From Rikenellaceae bacterium (GTDB taxonomy: Bacteria; Bacteroidota; Bacteroidia; Bacteroidales; UBA932), in contig CAAFYX010000108.1 in NCBI GenBank assembly GCA_900767375.1, forward strand, positions 1 to 13,318: a stretch of 13,318 bases of DNA. The letters run 5' to 3'. The notes under the pieces are model-generated. The model was not told the origin of the DNA. It ran no database searches and saw only the letters and a list, made by a program, of their open reading frames with translations. Made by a program: the position numbers and the translations under genes. Position 1 is the first letter of the stretch. Each line of letters starts with the position of its first letter. Positions 1-5,491 of this stretch are shown piece by piece.

Positions 1-76
1 AATCAGGATCGTAGTCTATATCATCCCAATACCCTGGTCTGTTTCCTGGATGAACAAAAATGCCGTTTTTGTTCAT
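1..76 (-). CDS. possible 5' end of a leftward gene, cut by the window edge
   Basis: Reading leftward from an ATG at 74-76, 25 codons stay open to the window edge. The peptide begins MNKNGIFVHP and continues GNRPGYWDDIDYDPD. Its composition (Gly, Pro, Asp, Trp, Tyr) looks like real protein rather than random translation, but I recognise no family. The frame is open upstream only to a TGA near 126, so the ATG at 76 is the best start. No clear TAnnTTTG box is visible upstream. Oddly, the start codon and first nine codons form a perfect 11-bp inverted repeat (50-76), so a transcript starting upstream could hide its own start codon. With so little sequence this could also be a chance open frame. 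Confidence 0.35.
   Translation of the reverse strand, partial: MNKNGIFVHPGNRPGYWDDIDYDPD
50..76. repeat. perfect hairpin 1 (11-bp stem, 5-nt loop)
   Basis: The arm ATGAACAAAAA (50-60) and its exact reverse complement (66-76) flank the loop tgccg. It is the first of three neighbouring palindromes whose arms start with TGAAC/GTGAA and end with GTTCA. On the minus strand it starts exactly at the ATG of the possible gene at 1-76. Confidence 0.8.
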
Positions 77-99
77 TTCGAGTTGATTTTCCTGCTCTC

Positions 100-129
100 C
101 GTGAACGCAAACCCCTATTTTTGTTCACG
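100..129. repeat. hairpin 2, GTGAAC/GTTCAC family
   Basis: CGTGAAC at 100-106 pairs with GTTCACG at 123-129. After a weak two-position gap, AAA (109-111) pairs with TTT (118-120) around a C-rich loop. On the minus strand it reads GTGAACAAAAA, matching the arm of hairpin 1 except for the first base, so the two look like diverged copies. Confidence 0.65.
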
Positions 130-138
130 TAACCCCTT

Positions 139-172
139 CCGGTGTGAATGAAAATTATGTTGTTCACGCCGG
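139..172. repeat. hairpin 3, GTGAAC/GTTCAC family
   Basis: CCGGTGTGAATGA at 139-151 pairs with TGTTCACGCCGG and neighbouring bases at 160-172, with G-T wobbles near the middle. It shares the GTGAA...TTCAC core with hairpins 1 and 2. Confidence 0.65.
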
Positions 173-257
173 CTAATCATTTGAAGACATAGTTGGAAAC
201 ATTCCCCTACCCAACCAAGTTGTGTTCATCCGTACAGACATATGATTTACTAACTGC

Positions 258-407
258 CTGCTCTGATATGCGACTGCAAAGAATTGCCGTTTTCTTTGCA
301 GTCGCAAACAATATTTCATCCAAACGACCTCAAATTCCGTTCTGAGTGCAAAGAATATGTCGATTCTTTGCACTCACCAATCTTCATAAGTCATATCAGA
401 GAAACAG
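258..407. repeat. 150-nt multibranch palindromic element
   Basis: An outer inverted repeat, CTCTGATATG (261-270) with CATATCAGAG (392-401), extends to CTG (258-260) and CAG (405-407) across a 3-nt bulge. It encloses two perfect hairpins. One has a 14-bp stem at 270-283/292-305 with loop ttgccgtt and arm core CTGCAAAGAA. The other has a 14-bp stem at 343-356/363-376 with loop atgtcg and arm core GTGCAAAGAAT. The two inner stems share TGCAAAGAA, so they look like diverged copies of one unit. The whole would fold as a three-way junction in RNA. It could be a structured RNA, a miniature mobile element or a regulatory array. Short open frames across it on both strands follow from the palindromes and are not convincing genes. 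Confidence 0.7.
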
Positions 408-426
408 CTTGCCAGTTTTAATGGAT

Positions 427-503
427 TGGGGTCCATCCACCCCTCCCAGACACCTCTCTGTGGCACATCCCGGAAACCAGGTGCGCCGGGAGGGTGGAAG
501 CGG
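427..503. repeat. dispersed 77-nt repeat, single copy
   Basis: This stretch aligns without gaps to 4901-4977, the last unit of the array there. I count about 62 identities in 77 by eye. Shared blocks are ACCCCTCCCAGA, GGCACATC, CGGAAACCAGGT and CGGGAGGG followed by GGAAGCGG. The CCCCTCCC and GGGAGGG blocks are complementary, so the element can fold on itself. A repeat at 515-577 follows 11 nt later. Confidence 0.8.
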
Positions 504-514
504 ACTGCCCTTTA

Positions 515-577
515 CGTCATGCCGGACAGCGATCCGGCATCTCTTCAACAAGATTGCGGGTCAAGCACGCAATGACG
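515..577. repeat. double-hairpin dispersed palindromic repeat
   Basis: Outer CGTC (515-518) and GACG (574-577) enclose two hairpins. ATGCCGGA/TCCGGCAT (519-526/533-540) has a 6-nt loop. ATTGCG/CGCAAT (553-558/568-573) has an inner G-A mismatch. The motifs of the type GTCATGCCGGA and ATTGCGGGTCAAGC resemble high-copy intergenic palindromes I know from bacterial genomes. That identification is from memory; the fold is read directly. Confidence 0.65.
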
Positions 578-582
578 GGTGT

Positions 583-604
583 TTCATCCGCACACACGGA
601 TGAA
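583..604. repeat. perfect 8-bp hairpin
   Basis: TTCATCCG (583-590) and CGGATGAA (597-604) flank loop cacaca. It lies between the dispersed repeat and the promoter of the gene at 719. It could act as a terminator for transcription arriving from the left, but no T-tract follows. Confidence 0.5.
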
Positions 605-669
605 TGCAGAGGCATTGTGGATTCAAAACAGGCGGTGGCAAAATATTATTGCATTGCGTCAAATATTTA

Positions 670-697
670 TTGTTTTACGAAAAAAATATTATATTTG
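670..697 (+). promoter_or_regulatory. promoter of the hypothetical gene at 719
   Basis: TATATTTG at 690-697 fits the Bacteroidota -7 box TAnnTTTG, and a TTG at 670-672 lies 17 nt upstream as a -33 element. A start near 704 gives a leader of about 15 nt before the ATG at 719. This argues against the longer open frame that begins at 494. Confidence 0.7.
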
Positions 698-718
698 TCT
701 CAGCAAAGCAATATTATT

Positions 719-1585
719 ATGGAGCACAATCTTGACTTCAACGAAACCGAACTCACCATATTCTATAGGCAGACAGGATTCACCTTCAGTAAATTCTACA
801 GGTCGGCAGATGGTTCAGTCTACGCACTGGACCGGCAGTCGGCCCGGATTTTCATAGGTAAAGACTTGCTGAGGAGCAATGTGCACTCACTCGACACCAT
901 CGTGTCCGCCACTCTGGAAGAAGGACAAGGCATCGATATCACTTTCAATGACTCGTCAACCGTTCGTTACAATGCCGCCAATGATGACGCGGAAGCCATC
1001 ATCGCCGAACTGCATGAGTGCATCGAAACGGAAGACCGGAAGGAACTGCCTGAAGATGAACTGCCTGAGCCACAAGAAGAAACACTTCAGGGCCTGGACA
1101 ATGACGACTTGAACGAAACCTATTCCAGACTCGCAAATACTGGGCGGAGCAAAGCGATCGCATACCTGGTTACAGAAAGAGGAATGAACGTCAATGATGC
1201 CTGCGCCTATGTGGATAATCTGGAGAAGCAGGAAGATTTGGTCAAGTCCGTCCCGGACCCATTCTATTATCCTGACGGAACTATGACCAGGACAGGCATT
1301 CTCAAGGTCGTAAAGGAACTGAAGCCGGGGGACAGCATCCATCTGGAATACGAGCCCCTGCTAGGAAAGGCACGCATCTTCGACACGAAATTTGTCAAGC
1401 TCAGTGTGGACGTGGGATACTCGAGATATTTCAGCCTGTATTCTTCAGCAGACGATTACGCATCCCTGATGGAGGGACTGTCCGATGGACTGTTCGAGTA
1501 TATGCATCTGTTCTTCTTCCGCGAAGACAAGGGATTCGAAGACGACTGCCGGCTCGAACGCATAACCATCCTCAAAAAGCTCTAA
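719..1585 (+). CDS. hypothetical protein with L7/L12-like helical segment
   Basis: The product is 288 residues with no signal peptide or membrane segment, so probably cytoplasmic. I do not recognise the full protein. Three parts are visible. Residues 1-100 are an alternating-strand region ending in a helix, reminiscent of a small PH-like or strand-rich domain. Residues 101-135 are a strongly acidic, proline-containing linker. Residues 144-169 (KAIAYLVTERGMNVNDACAYVD) resemble the helix-turn-helix seen in ribosomal protein L7/L12 C-terminal domains. The remainder to 288 is a mixed strand/helix domain rich in Tyr and Phe. The frame is open back to 494, but the promoter box at 690-697 places the start at 719. 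It converges with the hydrolase gene, overlapping it by 3 nt at the stop codons. The CDS itself is confident; its function is unknown. Confidence 0.85.
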   Translation: MEHNLDFNETELTIFYRQTGFTFSKFYRSADGSVYALDRQSARIFIGKDLLRSNVHSLDTIVSATLEEGQGIDITFNDSSTVRYNAANDDAEAIIAELHECIETEDRKELPEDELPEPQEETLQGLDNDDLNETYSRLANTGRSKAIAYLVTERGMNVNDACAYVDNLEKQEDLVKSVPDPFYYPDGTMTRTGILKVVKELKPGDSIHLEYEPLLGKARIFDTKFVKLSVDVGYSRYFSLYSSADDYASLMEGLSDGLFEYMHLFFFREDKGFEDDCRLERITILKKL

Positions 1586-2334
1586 TATCCGTGACGGTGG
1601 AGGAAGTCGATGAGAAGCCGTCCCATACGGGGATTCCTCTTGATGAAGCTCGAGTGAGTGGCGTTCTTGACGACCACCAGCTCCGAGTCAGAGATGTTGT
1701 CGGAAATAAGCTTTGTATGCTCCACACTGATCAGGTCCTTGTCCCCGACAGTCACGAGTACAGGACAAGGGATGACCGAAAGATCCTGAGGGGCGATCTG
1801 AGGCTCGTCCAGCATCATCATTGCCAGAGGCGTGCCCTGGTCAAGGATCCACTGCTTGAACTCCTCGAAGCCGTCTCCGCAGTCCGGAGTGAGGTTCGCT
1901 CCGCTGATGGCGCCAAGGCAGCAGGTCCCCGGATGCGCCATTTCCAGCATCAGGACAAGGATTCCGCCGTCGCTCCACCCATACACGGCCGGCTTGCCCA
2001 GACCGAGCTTCTGAATGAATGCCCAGGCATCCTCAGCCATATCGGCATAATGGTATTCGTCCAATGGAGGATTGGCCCCCTGGCCCCTGGAGTCGGGGCT
2101 GTAAACGCGATAGCCGGCACGAGCGAGCTGCTTGGCCTGGGTGGCCATGCTCTTGTGCGAGCCGCCGTTGCCGTGAAGGAGCACAACAGGCTTGCCGTCC
2201 TTCGGGCCGCGCACAGCATAAAGCAGCTTCAGCCCGTTCACCTCAATGTAATCCGTACTCTCCGGCCAGGCTATGCAGCCTATGCTCAACGCGCCGAAAT
2301 AGATGGCGCCGAAAATCTTTCCGAAAAATCCCAT
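1582..2334 (-). CDS. alpha/beta hydrolase
   Basis: This is a 250-residue alpha/beta-hydrolase-fold protein. The complete set of expected residues is present: the oxyanion-loop motif HGNGG at 54-58, the nucleophile elbow G-W-S-D-G with Ser121, a likely acid Asp200 in VGDKDLI, and His227 in ATHSSF. The loop SRGQG at 82-86 is typical of proline iminopeptidase/haloperoxidase-like members, so an esterase or peptidase is plausible, but the substrate cannot be read. Residues 3-22 are hydrophobic after one Lys and end at Cys20. This could be a membrane anchor or an atypical lipoprotein signal, since the -3 position is Ser rather than Leu. The gene starts 4 nt after the DUF1963 gene, so they are probably co-transcribed. 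It ends in TAG, overlapping the convergent gene by 3 nt. Confidence 0.9.
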   Translation of the reverse strand: MGFFGKIFGAIYFGALSIGCIAWPESTDYIEVNGLKLLYAVRGPKDGKPVVLLHGNGGSHKSMATQAKQLARAGYRVYSPDSRGQGANPPLDEYHYADMAEDAWAFIQKLGLGKPAVYGWSDGGILVLMLEMAHPGTCCLGAISGANLTPDCGDGFEEFKQWILDQGTPLAMMMLDEPQIAPQDLSVIPCPVLVTVGDKDLISVEHTKLISDNISDSELVVVKNATHSSFIKRNPRMGRLLIDFLHRHGY

Positions 2335-2338
2335 AGTC

Positions 2339-2902
2339 CTACATCACTTCCATTATGAACCTCGCCTTCTTCCAGTTTCCGAAACCGAGGTCCGTATCCT
2401 TTATCTCGAAACGAAGACGGTGCTGAGGATCGAACGGGATGCTCAGCAAGGTCACATATCCTTCCGTGGAAGCGCCCAGCATCCTGAGCCCTCCGAATGA
2501 AGGGTCACAGGCGGAGAAAGTCAGCGGTACAGCCTTCTGTGTCAAAGGCTTGTCCTCATCGTCCAGCTGGATCTGGCTCTGGAAGGTCTCCATGTTCACT
2601 GTCTTCGTGAACTTCACTGCGGCGTGGCCCTTCGGCCACTCCCCCGCCTCGTGGCGCACACCGGTGTCGTATCCCAGCAGATCGTCGATATCCGCAAAGA
2701 AATACAGCATCCCGTCATGAGGAAGCAGCTCGTCCGGATCCAGTTCAGCTATATCATAAAGGCTGATCTGGCAAAGGAAGGTCAGAGGCCTTCCGTCCAG
2801 CATAGGATACTGCATATCGTCCGGCATATCCGGATCACCCCAGAATTTACTGTCACAAAACAGGTTCGGATTTCCATCTCCGAATTCGATACCAATGGCC
2901 AT
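2339..2902 (-). CDS. DUF1963 (YwqG-like) protein
   Basis: The 187-residue product carries the landmarks of the DUF1963/YwqG family. SKFWGDPDMP at 18-27 corresponds to the usual S-K-x-G-G-x-P start. LTFLCQISLYDI at 40-51 corresponds to L-x-F-L-x-Q-I-x-L. LLPHDGMLYFFADID at 59-73 matches the L-P-x-x-G-x-L-Y-F-F core. CDPSFGG near 131-137 is the late motif. Members are cytoplasmic proteins of unknown biochemical role. This one is shorter than many relatives, with a short N-terminus before the SKF motif, but it has a good promoter box 20 nt upstream and looks complete. It is the first gene of a leftward two-gene unit with the hydrolase. Confidence 0.85.
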   Translation of the reverse strand: MAIGIEFGDGNPNLFCDSKFWGDPDMPDDMQYPMLDGRPLTFLCQISLYDIAELDPDELLPHDGMLYFFADIDDLLGYDTGVRHEAGEWPKGHAAVKFTKTVNMETFQSQIQLDDEDKPLTQKAVPLTFSACDPSFGGLRMLGASTEGYVTLLSIPFDPQHRLRFEIKDTDLGFGNWKKARFIMEVM

Positions 2903-2921
2903 ACTCTAAAACATTATTTCT

Positions 2922-2929
2922 CAAAGATA
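2922..2929 (-). promoter_or_regulatory. -7 box of the DUF1963/hydrolase unit
   Basis: On the minus strand this reads TATCTTTG, a perfect TAnnTTTG box. It predicts a start near 2915 and a leader of about 13 nt before the ATG at 2902. The -33 element is not clear. A weaker plus-strand match, TAAATTCG at 2952-2959, may serve the divergent symporter gene. Confidence 0.65.
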
Positions 2930-2997
2930 GCTATTCTTCGGTTATTTTTCGTAAATTCGTTATCCAAAGGTCAAACGGTTGACTTAAAATCCAAATC

Positions 2998-4578
2998 ATG
3001 ATACTTAAAATCGTACTGTTAGTAGTGTTCTTTGCGGTGATGATCGGAGTAGGCATTTACTGCCACCGCACCGCAACCGATGTCCAGGGATTCGTACTGG
3101 GCAACCGCAACGTCGGATCCTGGCTCACCGCCTTCGCATTCGGCACATCCTATTTCTCAGCCGTCATCTTCGTCGGCTACGCAGGCCAGTTCGGATGGAA
3201 ATACGGCCTCGCATCCACCTGGATCGGCATAGGCAACGCCCTCATCGGCTCCCTCCTCGCCTGGAGGATCCTCGGCCGCCGCACCCGCCTGATGACCCAG
3301 TACCTCCAGAGCGCCACCATGCCTGACTTCTTCGGCAGAAGGTTCTCATCCAACGCCCTCAAGGTCGCTGCTTCCGTCATCGTCTTCGTGTTCCTCATCC
3401 CTTACACAGCATCGCTGTACAACGGTCTGTCCCGCCTCTTCGGAATGGCATTCGGAATAGACTACGCCTGGTGCGTGCTCGGAATGGCGCTCCTCACAGC
3501 CATCTACGTCCTCGCCGGAGGCTATATGGCCACAGCCATCAATGACTTCATCCAGGGACTCATAATGCTCGTCGGCATCGTGGCGGTGATCGCCTCCGTC
3601 CTGAACGGAAACGGCGGATTCACCGGCGCCATCCAGAAGCTCTCCCTCATCCCGTGCGAAACGGCACCTGACCTCAACGGAGCCTTCGTATCCTTCTTCG
3701 GACCGCAGCCTCTCTACCTTCTCGGCGTCGTGCTGCTCACCTCCCTCGGTACCTGGGGACTGCCTCAGATGGTAGGTAAGTTCTACGCCATCAAGAACGA
3801 AGCCGCCATCCGCAAGGGCACCTTCATCTCCACCTTCTTCGCCATCATCGTCGCCGGCGGCTGCTACTTCCTCGGAGGTTTCGGACGCCTCTACGGTGAC
3901 GTCATCGAATACTCTGCAGCCGGCAAGCCTGTCTTCGACAGCATCATCCCGGCCATGCTCAGCACCCTCCCGGACCTTATGATAGGAGTCGTGATCATCC
4001 TCGTGCTCTCCGCCTCGATGTCCACCCTGTCCTCCCTGGTCCTCACCTCGGGCTCAACCCTGACCCTTGACATCATCAACCCAGCCGTCAGCGCCGCAAA
4101 GGGCCGCCCTATCAAAGAAAAATCACAGCTCCTGATCATCAGGCTGTTCGTCCTCTTCTTCATCGCAGTTTCATCGATCATCGCCATAGTCCAGGCGAAG
4201 AGCACCGTCACTTTCATCGCACAGCTGATGGGTATCTCCTGGGGCGCCCTCGCCGGAGCCTTCCTCGCACCGTTCCTCTACGGACTCTACTGGAAGCGCA
4301 CCACCAAGGCCGCAGTCTGGGCCAGCTTCATCGCCGGAGTCGCAGTGATGTGCGGCTGCATGTACTGCACCTTCACCGGCAAGATGTTCATCGACCCGTT
4401 CTTCACCTCCCCTATCAATGCCGGAGTGCTCGCGATGCTCCTCGGGCTCGTCATCGTGCCGGTAGTATCGCTCTTCTCCAAGGTCAAGAGCAAGGAAGAG
4501 GTCAGCGCGATGTTCGACTGCTATGAGCACAAGGTCACCGTCCGCGCAGAGAACGCTCTCGCCGAGCAAACCGAATAG
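2998..4578 (+). CDS. sodium:solute symporter (SSS family, PutP-like)
   Basis: The 526-residue inner-membrane protein has about 13 hydrophobic segments, as expected for the SSS family. The first spans residues 2-21. It is followed by the family-typical stretch around DVQGFVLGNRNVGSW and AFAFGTSYFSAVIFVG, then GGYMATAINDFIQG. Segment SASMSTLSSL at 338-347 aligns with the E. coli PutP helix containing MSTLS, whose Ser-Thr pair helps bind sodium; here these are Ser342 and Thr343. It therefore probably couples uptake to the sodium gradient. The substrate (amino acid, carboxylate or sugar) cannot be deduced. The C-terminal tail after about residue 495 is charged and probably cytoplasmic. The start ATG at 2998 is the first in frame and lies 95 nt from the divergent DUF1963 start. 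It ends in TAG, followed 31 nt later by a strong hairpin. Confidence 0.92.
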   Translation: MILKIVLLVVFFAVMIGVGIYCHRTATDVQGFVLGNRNVGSWLTAFAFGTSYFSAVIFVGYAGQFGWKYGLASTWIGIGNALIGSLLAWRILGRRTRLMTQYLQSATMPDFFGRRFSSNALKVAASVIVFVFLIPYTASLYNGLSRLFGMAFGIDYAWCVLGMALLTAIYVLAGGYMATAINDFIQGLIMLVGIVAVIASVLNGNGGFTGAIQKLSLIPCETAPDLNGAFVSFFGPQPLYLLGVVLLTSLGTWGLPQMVGKFYAIKNEAAIRKGTFISTFFAIIVAGGCYFLGGFGRLYGDVIEYSAAGKPVFDSIIPAMLSTLPDLMIGVVIILVLSASMSTLSSLVLTSGSTLTLDIINPAVSAAKGRPIKEKSQLLIIRLFVLFFIAVSSIIAIVQAKSTVTFIAQLMGISWGALAGAFLAPFLYGLYWKRTTKAAVWASFIAGVAVMCGCMYCTFTGKMFIDPFFTSPINAGVLAMLLGLVIVPVVSLFSKVKSKEEVSAMFDCYEHKVTVRAENALAEQTE

Positions 4579-4609
4579 AAAACCTACCCGCATAAAGCAT
4601 CAAAGCATC

Positions 4610-4657
4610 AATTGAGAAGAGGCAACCGAAAGAACACCCGGCTGCCTCTTCTCAATT
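4610..4657 (+). terminator. strong hairpin terminator after the symporter gene
   Basis: A perfect 15-bp stem, AATTGAGAAGAGGCA (4610-4624) with TGCCTCTTCTCAATT (4643-4657), continues with CC/GG after one mismatch and closes on a loop of about ten bases. No long T-tract follows, but its position just after the stop codon fits a transcription terminator or a 3' protecting hairpin. Confidence 0.7.
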
Positions 4658-4756
4658 CTCGTCATACACATCATATGTCCACAGCAAATCAACTAAGAAA
4701 GTATTTCGTCCCACATATTCACAATCTCATGAGCATCGACCTCAATTTTGCTGTCA

Positions 4757-4977
4757 TGGTTCCCAACCACCCCTCCTAGACATCATTCTATGCCACCTCC
4801 CGGAAACCAACACCCTCTCAGCGGCCCATGGTTTCCATCGGCCCCTCACAGACTGCCTTCCATGCCACATCGAGGAAACCATACCCCTCCCAGAGCACCC
4901 TGGTTTCCAATCACCCCTCCCAGACTGCCTTCTACGGCACATCACGGAAACCAGGTATGGCGGGAGGGCGGAAGCGG
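4757..4977. repeat. 72-bp-period tandem repeat array (three units)
   Basis: Three 53-nt units start at 4757, 4829 and 4901, exactly 72 bp apart, separated by 19-nt spacers. Each unit opens with TGGTTTCC (TGGTTCCC in the first) and closes with GGAAACCA, so the unit ends are inverted repeats. Inside are CCCCTC-rich and GCCACAT/GGCACAT blocks. The last unit continues into a GGGAGGG-GGAAGCGG tail that is also present after the single copy at 427-503. The second spacer itself contains ACCCCTCCCAGA, so the array may be built from half-units. Because 72 is a multiple of three, a frame stays open and encodes a repeating W-F-P-x-x-P-x-R peptide with a 24-residue period. Changes between units are not confined to third codon positions, so I treat it as non-coding. 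Confidence 0.85.
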
Positions 4978-5158
4978 GCAGCTCGGAACGAGACCGCCAA
5001 CCGCCTCCCTCCTCTCTCCCCCATACTCCCTCCCGCAACCTTCTACCAAAAGTCGAAGGTTAATGAAGAAATGTAACTTCAGGGAAGGAAGTGTCAAATC
5101 GCTTGGGGCAGTAACGATTCATACAGCTATTTAGAGATGACATGAGTGACATGGACGA

Positions 5159-5279
5159 GGGGGATTGCCCCAATTAACGGCTGTCTCAGCAAATGACTTG
5201 GAACATTACCTGATGTTAACGACTTGATATTCAGGCACGAAAATAATTCAAGTGTTCCAAGTAGGCAATAATCACCCCC
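5159..5279. other. nested inverted repeats, possible structured RNA
   Basis: Three nested complementary pairs share one centre. Outer: GGGGG-ATTGCC (5159-5169) with GGCAAT (5264-5269), a 5-nt bulge, then CCCCC (5275-5279). Middle: perfect 10-bp ACTTGGAACA (5196-5205) with TGTTCCAAGT (5253-5262). Inner: CCTGA (5209-5213) with TCAGG (5231-5235). No promoter box or ORF accompanies it. The stretch 4660-5490 holds this fold, the tandem array and small hairpins (for example 5037-5043/5055-5061), but no gene I can support. Confidence 0.5.
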
Positions 5280-5349
5280 ACTTGGATCATCGACCATTGT
5301 CTGACGCTATCCAGAGGCACATCCCTGTTCCATTTCATTCGCGCACCTT

Positions 5350-5376
5350 CATCCCTCACCTGACCGGTGAGGGATG
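5350..5376. repeat. perfect 11-bp hairpin
   Basis: CATCCCTCACC (5350-5360) and GGTGAGGGATG (5366-5376) flank loop tgacc. It lies about 65 nt upstream of the probable promoter of the exporter gene. It could be a terminator isolating that gene or another dispersed palindrome. Confidence 0.6.
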
Positions 5377-5439
5377 GGAGGGAAATACCAGAATTGACGA
5401 CCCAAGGTAAACTTTTTCACGAATTCTGAAGTTTTTTCG

Positions 5440-5446
5440 TACCTTG
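5440..5446 (+). promoter_or_regulatory. weak promoter candidate for the exporter gene
   Basis: TACCTTG matches TAnnTTTG with one change and is preceded by a T-rich run. It would give a leader of about 40 nt to the ATG at 5492. No better box is visible, so this is tentative. Confidence 0.3.
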
Positions 5447-5491
5447 CTGCTGATTTGATACGGAAAAGATCATAGCAGTCCTGCAAATATA

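Noticed and set aside
173..373. Minus-strand frame of 66 codons and the overlapping plus-strand frame starting at 346
   Set aside because: Both begin inside the palindrome at 343-376 and give nearly the same first residues on the two strands, as expected from a palindrome rather than a gene.
494..718. N-terminal extension of the hypothetical gene at 719
   Set aside because: It runs through the dispersed palindromic repeat and the promoter at 670-697; the added residues look like translated repeat.
4757..4977. Regular repeat-spacer layout (53-nt units, 19-nt spacers) resembling CRISPR
   Set aside because: The units are too long and too diverged, the second spacer resembles part of the unit itself, there are only three units, and no cas genes are present.
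4748..5134. Open frame with a repeating W-F-P-x-x-P-x-R peptide across the tandem array
   Set aside because: It starts at a TTG with no promoter box, substitutions between units are not biased to third positions, and the openness follows from the 72-bp period and C-rich composition.
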